From: Alentia gelatinosa
Lineage: Eukaryota > Annelida > Polychaeta > Phyllodocida > Polynoidae
DNA: 64,000 nucleotides
Direction of reading: 5' to 3'
Assembly: GCA_950022655.1 (NCBI GenBank)
Contig: OX465584.1
Span: 29,795,469 to 29,859,468 of the forward strand
Positions 40,060 through 54,200 of this stretch are shown here, in pieces. Under the pieces are notes generated by a model. That model worked only from the letters and a program-made list of their open reading frames with translations, was not told the DNA's origin and did no database searches. Numbering within the stretch: the stretch's first letter is position 1; each line of letters begins with the position of its first letter. Made by a program: the position numbers and the translations under genes.

Positions 40060-41940
40060 ACATAACCAACAAACTAGCAGACAAGGGGATGGTGTATTCA
40101 TCTTAGACATTTCTGATTACATAGCTAAGGTTCACAGATATCTAGACGAGGAGACCACCTAGTTGAATATCAAGGAGGATCTCACGGGCGTTCACAAGAA
40201 AGAAGTGGACAACTTCATAGAGATAATGGTAGAGAACAAAGAGATCACAGAAAGAATGGGGAAAGCTCTCAAAACTAACACGCTAAAAGCATCTCAGATC
40301 TATTTCCTCCCCGGAATTCATAAAAGACAAATCTGGCAGGCCTGCGGTATCGGCCAATTGCTGCTTAACAGAAAATTGTTAACTGGTAATTTGTGGACAA
40401 CTTCTTGAAAGAAGAGGTTCTGTAAATAAAGTCCTGCATCAAGGACAATAACCATTTCCTGTAAAATATCAGCAGACTGGGACCCATAGGTAAAAACGAC
40501 ATACGAGGTATAATGGACGTTAATGCTCTATACACTGACATACCTGAGGGTGCAGGCATAGCTATGATATGCCAAAAACTGAACTAGACCAGATAAATAG
40601 CCGACTTACACAAGAGAGAATGTATGTTCGACGTTCTAGAGATGGTCTTCAAGAAGAACAATTTACAATTGAATGATGATAAATACATCCAAATAGGGGG
40701 AACAGCGATAAGCACCAAACTGCACCCATCCTATGCCAATCTATTCATAGAAGAAAGGATCGACAACATCTTCTTCATTTGGGAGCACGGAGAAGAAGAA
40801 CTGCAGAAATGGCATTTGTGGGAAAAACCAATACCATGACACAATAAAATATACCATGGCAACTTCATGGGAAGGGATGGCCTTCCTAGACACAAAGATC
40901 CCCACAACCAAAGAGGGACACCTGAAAAGTGACCTCTCTGTGAAGCCAACAGATTGCAATGACTCAGCACATCTACCAACGGAGAAAAAGGCATCCCATA
41001 CTCGCAGATACTGAGGGTTAAGAGGATATGCAGCAAAAGAACGGATTATAAGAGACACGCTCAACAAAAACCTGAGGAGTTCAGGCAAGGTGTGTACTCC
41101 GAAAGGGTTCTACGGGAATGCAAACTAAAAGAGGACAGTTTAGAGAGGGATACCCTAAAAAAAAAAAAAGACAAAACCTTCTTGATTGGCACCTTCCTAT
41201 CCAAGGGGAACATCTTACCGAGGATATTAAAATCCAACTGGGACATATTGGGGAAATCCCAAACCACTAAGATCATATACGAGAAAAAGTTTTTACAGAA
41301 CCTCAAAGACCGCAGAGTGAACTACAAGGTACAGAAAGAAGGGTTAACAACAAAATAACCAATGGCAATGTATGCAACATGAAGAGCTGCAAATACTGTG
41401 TGAAAATCAATACGACCAGCCACATCAAAAGCAAAAGCACATCCAAACAACAAGCATCCCTATATGGACCAACCTGCTATAGTTCAAACTTGATCTATTT
41501 CATCACATGCAAAACCTGCAAATCTCAGTACATATGTTAAACAAAGAGGAAATTCCAACATACCGAATGTGGGAACACCTCAGATCAGTAAAAACAAACA
41601 GTAAGATCAGTGACGTGCCGAAGCACTTCAACTAAAGATGTCACCATGGTCTTCAAGATATGGAGTTCACAGTCATGGACTACATACACCTACATCCAAA
41701 TAGCAAGGCGGCCAAGGAACTCCGGCCCAAGATCGAATACATTGATAAAAACCCAGGCTCTACAGGCCCACACTACTATGGACAGTTAATGCGATACCAC
41801 AATGCCATGTCAAAGTTTGTTCATTATGGTTCTGTCCAACGAACAGGATTGCAGATAAAACACAACACACCTTTCAATGTATCTTACCACTACACAGGTG
41901 ACTTACATGTGGCTGGGACTTTTTTAATAACCACCTAACC
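40060..41940 (+). pseudogene. Penelope-like element: reverse transcriptase and GIY-YIG endonuclease, decayed
   Basis: The plus strand reads successive Penelope hallmarks in shifting frames: DKGDGVFILDISDYIAKV (40080-40133), IYFLPGIHK (40300-40328, for FYGLPKIHK), GIMDVNALYTDIPEGAG (40508-40558, for DV-x-SLYTNIP), YANLFIEERIDNIFFIWEHG (40734-40793, DDIF reduced to DNIF), FLDTKIPTTKEGHL and KSDLSVKPTD (40885-40970), then the RICS...F-x-x-x-Y region. After 41370 CNMKSCKYC and NLIYFITCKTCKSQYIC (41495-41545) give the start of a GIY-YIG domain. A frame to 41938 gives the C-terminus (MDYIHLHPNSKAAKELRPKI). Penelope elements prime reverse transcription at sites cut by this nuclease. The catalytic DD pair is altered and frames are broken. 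Confidence 0.82.
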
Positions 41941-44900
41941 ATTTAAACGAAAACTCATAAGTATCTACACAATAGCAGATACTGACACAATCAGCCAATC
42001 ATAGCCTGATGAGATTGTATGTAATTGAAACTGCTGGTATGACTGCTGGAAGTACCAGCACCTCAGTAAAACCCAAATGGGCACACCCAAAACAGCTTAG
42101 TTCCCTTACATAACCACAGGGGGAACCACTGCTTTCAGCAAACTGGTCGCGCACACTCCTCTACATGGCTAACCGGTGATAGATCAAGACATACCATTGG
42201 CTAGAGCCTTTTCCTGCCGTTCTTTGTTCATTGATCATCCAAACACAGGCACAATATGCCGCACATGTAACAGCCCCCAAATAGTGTTATCCTATTGAAA
42301 AGTGCGTTATCGCTTATCCCAGAATCCATACTTATTCCAGAGATGTGTAGGGTGTTGTTTAGAATTTCCATGAAGAGAGTTAATGGTTTCTGATGACGAG
42401 AACATTTGGAAGTTTTGTATTCCACCTCCTTCTTTCGTCCAAGAATGAACCTCTGAGAAGGTTCTTAAAGGGCATAGCTGCACATGCCACGGAAACTTTT
42501 ACCTATACACAGAGTATTGGGAGGACTATAAGCTATAAGAACAGGGGTAGGGGTTCTCCACAAGCTCCTACCTTTCCCTTACTGGAGGAAACAGGAACCA
42601 GGGTTTAATGACGGCTATCACAATATCCCACCACTTATGAATCATCTCTATCAACAAGTGAAGGAGACAATAGCCAGTTAGCGAAAAGAATATTAGGAGG
42701 ACTGAGCCCTGTTTTTTAGTCACGACCATTGTGAGGCCAGGAAGGCCCAAGGCCAACCAGCGATTTCACGACAGTTTTGACAACAAAAGATGGCCGGTGG
42801 TTTATGGACGGTGTCGTAGTGCACCACAGGGGATCGCCGGTAAAACTGTCAGCCGTCACGACAAGTATAGAACTGTCTTAGGTTCTTTCAAACCTCACTG
42901 TGCATATATATAGAGGATTTTCTATGCTTTCCCTACGAATTAAGCAATGAAATTTTAACATGAGTAAGGTATACATATAACCCATATTAGAAAATTTGAA
43001 ACATCAGGCTATCGATCGGATATCGTACAAGCACTCTCCTAGCAGATCCTTTGCGATATAGAGCGCAGAATCTCTGCTGGGAGAGTGAAGTAAGCGCAGA
43101 GTGAGGGTAGAGCTACACTGGCCACCAGAGCAGAATTTGCTATGACGAAATTCAAACGCCGATATCTTCGGGACGGTGCCGCCATTTTTCCTCATATTTG
43201 GTACGATTATAGGTTATATGTATACCTTACTTGTGTTAAAATTTCATCCCTTAATTCCTACAGGAAGTGAATTTTAGCATTCGGTACGACATGTCCATAG
43301 ATGTCTTAGGGCTACGACAGTTTGGGAGAGAAATTTACCCACATGACCTTCCATGTGTCGTGACTATCGCACACGTCACACCGCCCTAAGTCTATTAGAG
43401 CAGCGATAATTACCCGACCCCCTAAACTATCGTGGCTATAGTACACTGACAGCAAAAACATGTCGCCCGTAACGATGATAATCATTAAAAAAAAAAGGGT
43501 CTTTGATATAATAATACCATTTCATAACCATTTAAATGAAGGACAGGTGCAGGTAAGATTTTTCCAGTTTGGCCTTTACTTCAGACCTTTTCATTTCATA
43601 TCAACTCTCATCATGTGTCTATGGTGATTAGATATATCTCGTATATATTCTCGACTATGTTGATATGAATATTAAATATGATCTATTTGGTAGTGATAAT
43701 AGAGATAGCGACACAAGGAAATTGTCATCGTCAGCCTTTATTTACCATACATCACATTACAACCCAAAGAGGGACAACATGTCAGACCATTCCCGATATC
43801 TCATTATACTTACATCGTATACCTTGTATTGACCTGTATGTACTCTGTTTTATCTAACTTACAATAAATGTAACACATATATCTGTGAATACATAACGAC
43901 TGGACTGGAGCCGACGGGAAATTGTGTGTATACTTTGTATTATGTATATTTTAAAGGGTACATCTCTTTCTAAGTTGACCGAAGAAAACGGAAATCTAGA
44001 TTTTCATTAAAGCATGGGTCGTAAAAGATTCCATCTATAATAAATGATGTCTTCAATAAACCTCCTTTTGAGAACAAAATCCCTTATTTTCTTCGATAAT
44101 ACTTGAATGTTAATATTGTAACGTTGATGTGAATTGCGTAGAGGGAGGTACAGTATACTATCATTAACAAATTTGTTGTAATCGAAACATCTCCCAGTAT
44201 GTTGTTGTAGTATACGTAGCTGTCTCTTTCTAGAAAGCCCAGAGTTCACTGCAATTTGAGGTATGAGAAAGGTATCCATGCTGTATGGCTGTTTGTGTAT
44301 TCTGAAGGTCCATCCAAGCAGCTGTAGCCACCTCGTCTGTTTTAAGATCAGGGTCTACAGTTAGCATTCACCGTAGGCTTCATGTAGGGTAATGAAGGAG
44401 TTATTAACATGCAATGTTTTAATTGCTGAGATCGTGTGAAGTGTCCTTCACTACCCACCGATGTATAGAGAGTTTAAACAGAGATTACACCACAACTACA
44501 GTTTGTGAATTGTGATATGGTGATTTTGATGTACGCTATACATAAAAGTTTATGTTTCCATTGTCATATAGTATACCAAATTGCACTTATACTTATCAAT
44601 ATCCTACCTTTGTTCCGTGTATGAAATTTTTTTGTAAAATATTATTTATGAGTTTGTATTAGAGAATCAAAGTTGATGCTAACCTCATAAAAAGAGTTAA
44701 AGGGTATTTTGACATGTTGAATGATAACCATTCCCATAAATATCTCTCGTAAATTTCAATGATTCTCTTCAAGATTTATTTACAACACCGGCAATTAACA
44801 AAAATAGAAAGTTACACGTGTATTCGAGTATTGTAGTATAGTTGCGTATATATCTTACTATTATTTGATTATAATACTACCTAGTAAACTTCAAGGGCCA

Positions 44901-45227
44901 TCTCTCATAGTTGTTGTGAAGACATAGTAAGAGATCATAGGCACCGTAAACACATTTTATCACGCATCTACATATGAATATATATCGTAACAGAAAAGAT
45001 ATATTTTTAGACATAGAGTTTAATTAAGATATAAAGAATTGCGCCAGTTTCGAAATATCTAATATCGATCATTTGATGAGCATAATGGTAAGAATGGTGG
45101 GTTTAATACTCGAAGAACATAAATAATATATTATCGAGACAGTTTCTGGTCTTTCTTATTGAAAATTATACGTTCAACACTCCCGCGTACCGAAGGTGAG
45201 GATGGCTGAGAGGCATTATTGAAGTGA
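41941..45227. other. Intergenic or 3' UTR region between gene 1 and gene 2; no gene recognised
   Basis: About 3.3 kb lies between the Penelope remnant and the stop codon of gene 2. The blocks ACTGGCCACCAGAGC at about 43115 and 49640 show one more dispersed repeat. An AATAAA-type signal on the minus strand near 44775 might serve gene 2. A 90-codon minus frame at 44007-44279 with YYRWNLL at its end might be a LINE tail, but support is thin. Confidence 0.4.
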
Positions 45228-45299
45228 CTAGGGTATTTTTCCTATCATGCCCTTTGCCCATTTGTTACACAGATCTCCTTGACAGCACGTCGAGCATTC
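45228..45299 (-). CDS. Gene 2 terminal exon: Ly6/uPAR domain part 3 and stop
   Basis: The exon encodes ECSTCCQGDLCNKWAKG and ends with TAG at 45230-45228. C-x2-CC-x4-CN is the diagnostic end of the three-finger domain. The acceptor is TTCCTTTGCAG. Confidence 0.82.
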   Translation of the reverse strand, partial: ECSTCCQGDLCNKWAKGMIGKIP

Positions 45300-48200
45300 C
45301 TGCAAAGGAAAATGTATACAAAACAATTATTTCCTTCGTAGTGATTTAGAAATGCATCATGCATATAGTAAAAACCGAGTCCAGAACTTTAGATTGTTAG
45401 GCCTGACTCCTGATAAAATGAATATCGCGTCTATGATAAATATATCTACATTTATAGTCTGACTCTATTTCATAGCAGTTAACTGGATTTCTATTACGGC
45501 CACTAGAACCACGAAGTCTTCTCTGTATGGAACAGCATCATCTACAGATCAGCAATGGTTTTTTTGTATTAAAAAAAAGGGACTTCAGTACATTCACCCG
45601 GCGTTCATTCATTCGACGCTCTTCCTAGCACCTGTCTAACAACATTCAAAACAGTGCTCATTTGACACACATTGTGAGTTTCAATACAAATTACCAAAGT
45701 TTTCCACATTATTCATATAGCTTGTAGAGTTTGGCATTAACATGGTTATTACAGGAGCATCAAACCAGAGTGTTCTTACATCTCTGTGATCTCGGTAGGT
45801 AGGATTTTGTGCCTTTTTGTACATGTAATTGGACAAATGATTTAACCTTCTGGGACCTGTTTCACTAATTTCGTGACATGTCTAGATGGCGTCTAGATGG
45901 TGTGTCCGGTTTCATAAGAAGTAGACATTAGACTTCATCTTGTCCGTTCTTGCTTGCAATGTTGATGCCGCTTTTCTTGTCTGTCTAACACCTTTGTCAC
46001 AAAACTAGTGAAACAGGTCCATGATGTGTAGATTTTTATTATGTTTGGGGTCTGTCTTTTCCTACGGGCAGCTTTTTTTCTTCTTCTTTTTTATTCAGAA
46101 AAAGGGCAGTTCTAACACTGGGTTAGATCTTCCACTACGTCTTGTATGTAAAACATGATTACAAAAAAAACATCCTCCTATTACAATATGAACATCGCAC
46201 AACAAGGTAATTAAATGGAATGATGAGTAATGAAATGAAGAATATATCAATCTCAAATCAAAGTCCCCTACTATATGTTGATAGTTACTAGCTTTTCCAC
46301 AACTGTTTTGAATTAACTTTTTGATCACTTCTAGTTCCTCTCACAATCAAATCCAAGTTTTCATCATTCTGAGACCATTTATACAATACATTTAATTACT
46401 GCATACATCTTCGGCTTTCTAGATACCTAATTGTTGATGCATCTCCACTATATTCCAATTTTTCCCTAATATCCGTAATGCTCGATTTTGAGTTAATTGC
46501 AACGAGTGGACACATTTTTTAGAGGCACCGTCAACAATAAAAGCACAATATTCCATTATTGGGCGAATGAAGGCAGTGTGAATCAACTTTGCAGTATCAC
46601 AAGATATACAACTTCTGATTTTACTCAGCTTAAAAAGCCGACCATTAGCATTCCTATTATTGTCCTTTACATAGCTATTGAAATCCAAGTTTGAACCTAT
46701 AATAACTCCTATGTACTTATATTTCTTAAGTACCTCGATGCTATTATTACGACACTGCATAACAGGAAAATCTAAATGTTTAAGTTTACCAGGAGAAGCA
46801 TGCCAAACCATCTTAGTTTTGTTAAAATTGATAGTCATACCATTCGATAGACACCAGTTGTTAACCAATAATAAAGACGCTTGCAGAGTCAACCATACAT
46901 TATAAGCATCAAATCCGCTTTTATACAACACAAGATCTTCAGCGTATTAAAAATATGAAACCAGGTCTACACTATTACACATATCATTAATAAACAAATT
47001 AAATAGGATGGGGCCAACCACAGAACCTTGGGGAACCCCAAACTTGTTCAAACTCATCTAAGATACCATACCATTTATTTTAACTCTTTGTGCTCGGTGA
47101 TATAAATAAAGACTTTAACCATGCAACTATATTTCCAGGTAACCCTACGATATTTAATAATTTCGCTAATAATAATTCATGCGGAACGGCATCAAAGGCC
47201 TTGCGCAGATCAACGTAAATAGACGCCGTATATTGACTCAAATTATGAAAGAAGTACAACTCGTTAGTATATTTTAATAGAGTATCGGTAGTCCCCATAC
47301 CTCGTCTAAAACCATATTGACTATTGTTCATCACATTATTTTGAGCAATAAAAGATTCTAAGATTTCACCAATACATTTTTCTAATAATTTCGACGGAAT
47401 CGGTGTTAATGTGATAGGTCGCCAATTTGCAATGTCCTCAAGATTTTCCCCTTTGGGTATTGGAATTACAGTTCCCATTTTCCATAATTTAGGGACCACA
47501 GCAGATATTATGGAGGTATTAGAAAGGTGTGCAAACTCATCAGCAAGAATTAACAAAGCATCTCTAGTGACTCTACTAGATATATCATCAATACCTGAAC
47601 TTTTGGAGACCTTTATATCTTTTGCTAACTTAGTAATATCTTCCGATGAAATATTAATATCCAAATTGTAATTCTCTACAGAGATATTTTTTATAGAATT
47701 AAGCAAGATCTCTTTCCTGAAACAATTTATTACCAACATTACCAACATAATCATTTATATAATCTGGAATCTTATCATGTGGAACCCTTATCTTGCTGTC
47801 CCCATCAATTAACGTACAAAATTCCTCTCCACCTCCTCCATTCCACATTGATCTAATATATCTCCAGAAATACTTTGGGTTGTGCTTAACAGGGAGGAAC
47901 AGGGAGCAAGGCACCATGTTCCATCCTAACTGAGCTTAAGTCGTCCAAACTCGACCTGTGCATTAATAGTGAGTGTCCATGGTCTTAAGTGAATAGCACC
48001 TGAATTGTGGATGTCCTAAGGAGTCTAAAATGGATGTGAACGGTCCGGCTACTTACAGGGGCGCAACAGCAGCGTGCGGACCAGACCAAGATCAACTCCA
48101 CGTGGTGGGACTTAAGTAAACGGGATATTGGGACCGAGCGGGCGAAAACTATAAAAACACCATTAAGGTTGAGTTAGGACATTGCCAGGATTGCCAGGGT

Positions 48201-51200
48201 GATGGTGTAACCCTAGCATAAGTTCGCTGTATAAACAGTACACCACAGTATGCCACAATGGACAATAGTACAGCCTTGTCCTTCACTCTTAATTGTCCTC
48301 GAATCCTGTTTCCTTAATTCTTATGTAATATGAAGAACTCCATATTTTTGATAAAAGGAGGACTGTTATTGCTCACTACAAAACCATTATCTAAAAGACC
48401 GAAAACACAGGCTGAAATGAAGCTGTTAGACAAAGCACATCAATATTGCCGAATATAGAATAAAGAGTACAGTTCTATGGTTAAACGACGATTAGACGTA
48501 CCGCAAAATTATGATTTTCCGCTGTCTGGCAACCAGGTTTGCAGTCAATGGGCAATGCCATCCGGCGCACATCTTTGACCTTGTATCCCGACTGGGTATC
48601 TTGGAATGTAACGAAGCCCTGTAAAATAAAAAGAGAATGAAGGAGAACAAAACAATGTTGTACATTATGAATTATGAGATTTGCTCAACTAATACTAATA
48701 TGTCGGCATGGGAAATTCTTTCCTCCTCAGCAATAAACCACTATTCGGTCGAATAAACCTAAAGGTTAAAGGCACAGTCCTGATATAATGAACCCTTTCA
48801 ATGGCAGTTGGCATTTCTCAGGGATAAATAAAACATTTGAGGGGGGTAGTCTATATTATCGCCCTCTTCGGGCTTTGAGTGACAGGAATCTTTCAAGAGA
48901 TAACCATAACAGATTCTTGCAATAATTACGGGTCATGGGCAATTCTTTTATGAATTTAACCCTTTTAGTTCCGTACTCCTGACAGGGATCCCACACACAA
49001 AAAATAGCTCTCATACATGTTTTGCATGTCTGTTAATGTCAGGGTGTTCTATATTCGGTATGCCACAAATGCAATAATATAAGAAAATCTAATTTTTCAG
49101 ACTTCTTGTCATTTGTCATGATGCTATGTTACATCAAGTAATATCTTGTTTCCTTAATTCTTATGTTGCTTGTGTTGCTATTTTATCTGTATACATATAT
49201 AAGCCAAACATATATGATTTGTACATACGACCGGGGTAAACATGACACAACTATATTTCTCCTCATATATGCTTTGCGACAAAGACAGACATTACGCTTC
49301 CGGATACAAGGAAAAAGACATTTGTATATACCGCATACGCTGGTGCACAATATAGACGTATACATGTACATATATATAAAACAGGTCAATATGCATTGTA
49401 TATGCGCATTTACGCAGTAGCATAAGTATGAAATATCTGCGCTTTTTCGCGTAGTGCAGCACATTCATCTGCGATCAGATCAGCGACAATTTTATGTGCT
49501 CCTCCACCCGAAAAAAATAAGTGTGTCTACCCTAATACAATTTTGAACCATATTTAATCATCTTTTCAACCGCCTATTTTGGATTGATTCAGCGTTTATG
49601 TGTATAAAATGCAATATTCCCGTTGTCAGTATGAGGGTGACACGAGAAATACTGGCCACCAGAGCGAAAGCTGCTAACCGCAGGCACTGCTTCCCCAGAA
49701 ATTAGTTTGCGCGGAGCAGCGACAGGGGTATACCGGCCACCATTTATACAATTATGAAATTTCGTTTTCATGTAGAAAACACATGTATGATTTCTCACTG
49801 CAAATAACTTTTACGTAGAACATTTTACAGTTATCAATTGTTCCCAACTTGTTGGGTTTAATGTGCGCGGGAAGGATTTTCCCCCTCCCTCCGGAGTCTC
49901 TCACATGACCACAGCGTCCCCACATAACTATCGCCTTACATTCAACGGACACTCGGAAAAAATGTATCCTCCTTTCGTCACCAATTCCTCCGGACTTACC
50001 GAACCCTCGTCCACCATCATGGGTAAGCAAAAGTCCACTAGCCCAAAAAACACCAGGGCAGCAAAAAGGAGGAAAACGACGTGGACACACCTCTCGGGGA
50101 CTGCCCCTACATGAATGCACACCTCTGGGACATTGCCGAGGACACAAAGGATTTCGTGTGGGTGGGTGTGCGGAGTTTCTCGGAAGAAGTACTAGCACAA
50201 ATCGTAGAACGAAGACTCTGGTGGACTGACAAAGTCCGGATCCAGATCATGAGGGTCGGCATGGCACGAGTAGCTATGGCCCGTCTGGACTCCGGAGCCT
50301 CCCACCAGCCCTCAAAACGTCCCAAACCCGCCGACCTTCCAGACACCCCTTGTCCGGATTACAACGCGAAAGCCGGATGCACCAAACCCGAAGGCCACGT
50401 TATAGCCGGAAAACCCGTGGGACACTTCTGCATATTTAGCAAAAATTACCTCATCCTCGTTCATCGGCACGCCAAGACCGTCTGCAGGATCAAAGCGTGC
50501 GCCGACCCTGCATCCTTTCGGAAGTAGGCCAGGACCCCCCGGCCAAAAACCAGAAGCTGATAATGACCCTCCGCCTGCCGGAGGCACGACCATCACCACG
50601 CCCTTCGACAATGCCCACGCCCATCGCCCGCCCGCTAACGCCCATGCATCGGGCAGCCCTCGACGCCCCCACGCGACCCTGGGTAAACCGCTTAACACCG
50701 CAAAACGGGCCACGCCCACCCATAGGCAGGACCACGCCCCCTCGCCTATAACACCAACCAATAGCGACTCCCTCACGCGGGAAGCCGCTAACCTGGGTCC
50801 GGATATCAGGCACGGGATTCCGGCACCGGAACGAGTATTATGTCGACCTCTGCGCCAGCTTCTGGGTGAGGCTCTCCAGTGCCGCATGCCAGAGGTTCAG
50901 AAATGCAATTGTGTATCTCCACAGATCCAGGGGGCGTGGTCGGTCGCCTACTTGGATGACTTTGCAGGGGCGGAGGAGCGTCGTGAGGGAGCCGACGCCG
51001 CCTACTGTGATTTCCTCTCCCTCCCCAACGACCTCGGAGTCAAACTCGCACCCAACAAATGTCAGCCTCCCACAACCCGCATGGAATACGGAATAGACAC
51101 CGAAACGATGACCATTGCAATACCTCGCGACAAGATGAATGACCTCGCCGAGACCCTGGCCTCATGGCTCACACGCCAAACCGCCACAAGGCCAGAGCTC

Positions 51201-54200
51201 AGCTCCATCGTCGGCCGCCTCATCTATGTCGCTCAGTGCATTCCCCACGCCAGGAGGTTCACCAATCGCCTCATCGCCATCATGAAACGACGACGGACTC
51301 GGGCCACGCCCACCTCACCCCCGAGGCCCGCCTAGACCTCACCTGGTTCTGCCAATACGCGTGCGCCTCCAACGGCGTGGCTATCTACGCCCCCTCCAGG
51401 GAATGCCTACACGTGACGAACGCCCTCGCCACCTCCGCCGTCGCAGTCGCACCGCCCGGGCATTTCTCAACCGCCCCGGAAGCCCTCACCGAGGCTACCG
51501 GCGCGACGACACAACCCCAACTACTTGCCGCCCTCGTGGTCCAAGCTGCCACCTTCACCCCCCTCGTTCCTCGGGGTTCAGAGATCGTGAGGTGTGAGGT
51601 CCTGGGTCGCCCTCGCGGGAGGAGACATCTCCTCCTTCTCGTCTCCTCTCGCCCTCGCGGTCGCAAAGGGAGCGGACAAACTGTCTGCGCAGGTCCCCTC
51701 CTGCGCTCCTCCACTCCATCCCTCGGACATCCTCAGGGTCTCGGCCTACCTCGACAGGGCGGGTTCGTCCGGACTCGCTCCAAAGGACGCCATACTCCTC
51801 GGCTACTTCGCCCTCCTCAGGGCCTCCAACCTGGTGCCCGCGAAGGACGTTGTCCCCTCCCCCACAGGTCTCGTGGTCCTCTTCCATTCCACCAAGACGA
51901 GGACTTTAACGGAGCCTTCAGTCCCCCTAGCGGTCCGCCTTCCTGGACGCCTCTGGCTCTCCCCTCACACCCCAGTCCCTCTCGGCCCTCCTAAGAGTGG
52001 CCCTTGCCTCCTTCGGCTCGCCCCGGGCGGCCTCCGCCTCCCTACACTCCCTCCGGAGGGAAGGCGCTCTGGAGGACGAGGCCCTTCTCCACCATGGGAC
52101 GTTGACTACCATCACCTCACTCAGGGCCTACGTTCCGGCCGACCCCTCAAAGGAAGTGGCCTTTGTTATATTTAAAGACTCCTTCATTCTTCACCTCTTC
52201 AATATACCTCAAACTCCTTCAATAAACCTTCACTTTCCAAATCCTTCTTTGCGTCATCATTGTTCCCAACTTTTTGGGTTTAATGTGCGCTGGAAGGATT
52301 TTCCCCCTCCCTACGGACTCTCTCACGTGACCACAGGGTCCCCACGTGACTATAGCCTTACATTCAACGGACACTCGGAAAATATTTACCACCCACCCAT
52401 CCTATAAAAACTTTCTTCAACTCCTTCATCCTTCACTCGTGGCTTTGTTATAGTTAAAGACTCCTTCATTCTTCACCTCTTCAATATACCTCAAACTCTT
52501 TCAATAAACCTTCACTTTTCATTCACTTATAAGACCCGGCTCCATCAGAGAAACGGATCCGTTGCAAGTCCATTAAATTAATTAAACGCCGGGCGAGGGT
52601 CATAAAAACGGCAGCGCTAATCGAACTGCACCAAATCACACCAGTAGGGGGCAGGCTTGTGCGCTGCGATACGACGAATCCGTCGCGTCGCACATCATGG
52701 GTTACCCATGGCCTTTGGTCAGGGGTGGTCATTGCCCCCCCTGGTGAAACACCTCTGTACTAGCGCACCCCTGCGCCACCTCTCCACTGTCGGCCGCACT
52801 GATCCTATAGTAAATAAGTCATCTTCAAGCAAGGCACTATCCTACTGGTACATGGTGTGTACTGCAGTCAATGATAATCATGTATGGCAAGTCTCCACTC
52901 AAGCACCAGGTCACAGAAGGTGTGATAGCAAGGTAAGCTGTGAAAATGGAAGGCTGTTGCCGTAGGTGTAAGCCTGTGACTATTATTTTCTTTTTCCTTT
53001 CCTATATTAATTATCTGTCTGTACCTTTGTGAATATGAATAACATCTAATATATCTTTACACTATGTATCAGAATATATACCACTGGTATAGGGATATGC
53101 CACTAGCGGTGCGACGATGCCGTTGCACCAGTGTGGCATACCTTGTATTTCTCATGAGATTGAGTGCAACAAATCCGTCGCAGTTGGGTGATAAAACTCG
53201 GTCGACCGGCGTTTATAGGTCAATTAAAAACGTGCCACGAATCTGTCTCTCTGATGGAGCTGGACATTTAGTTCTCACTCGCTAGCTATTGACTAAAAAG
53301 GGGGCCTTTGGGTTTCTCATAGAGAGACAGCATATATCTTATGCAATTTGGTTGTTGAACCTTTGCTCTATATGATCCATGATTAAAGGTATTTCACTTG
53401 ATGGTATGCTATTATTGTTAAGTATTCGCAGAAACCTTCTCTGCAGAGACAAATTAGATTTGATAAAATCCATGATTCACTTTTGAAATCCTAAGATCCT
53501 AAGTATATTCAGCGTAGCATATATGCTGTAGAACTCTGACGACTAATTTCAAATAACGATGATAACATATTTTGATGGTGTGTTTCAAAATGAGATAATA
53601 TGGTGTTCTCTATAAGAAAATGTCAATCAAAACAGGGAAGTATCCTTACCCAACAGTAGTAGTTTCCATCTGCTAGTAGTGAAACGTTTTTTGCATGCGA
53701 GACGATCGTTGGCTTGTAGCAGTCGGTTCCGTTGCACTCAAAGCATCCCTCTATCCAAAAGAATCATGAAAGTGAGAAATTAGTAAATCAATTATTTATA
53801 CCCTATACCACTGTTTCCTTGAAAAACAAACGTCATTAAAAGGTATATGATGATATTTTTGGAACTGTAGGGAGAGAAATATGCACACAATCCTTACCAA
53901 TTGCTGTTTTCAATCCGTAGGTCTATACGACCTAAAGGATATCCAAGCAGTATACTGAATACAAGAATTACAGAGACGACAGATGAACAATACAGTAAAT
54001 TTATACCAACATAGAAAACGAAAGTAACAGCAATAAGGACATTAAGGATAATATAGAATTTAGAATAGAAAGCTTAAATATAGTTCATTGTCCCAAACAT
54101 TCCGGAAAAAAACCATTTTCCACCTTGAGAAACGCGTCTTTACGCGTTACCCTTGAGAAAAGATTTTGAAACACAATTTGGATAATCCCGGTCCATTTTT

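Larger units (their letters stand above)
49839..52519 (+). mobile_element. Ngaro/DIRS-type tyrosine-recombinase retroelement with split direct repeats
   Basis: The element has the A1-B1-A2-B2 layout of Ngaro elements. A1 (49839-49967) and A2 (52261-52388) both start TGTTCCCAACT and both contain GGATTTTCCCCCTCCCT and CCTTACATTCAACGGACACT. B1 (52161-52236) and B2 (52443-52519) both contain AGACTCCTTCATTCTTCACC and CAATAAACCTTCACTTT. Between A1 and B1 are gag-like, RT, RNase H-like and tyrosine recombinase sequences in plus orientation. GC content is far above the surroundings. The RT is internally deleted and frames are broken, so this copy is defective. Confidence 0.85.

Noticed and set aside
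44007..44279. 90-codon minus frame possibly from a LINE tail (YYRWNLL)
   Set aside because: Only a weak resemblance to the WN-x-LP motif; no flanking LINE sequence could be read.
50312..50887. 191-codon minus-strand frame in GC-rich DNA
   Set aside because: It is antisense to the Ngaro-like gag/RT region; high GC lowers stop frequency and gives chance open frames.
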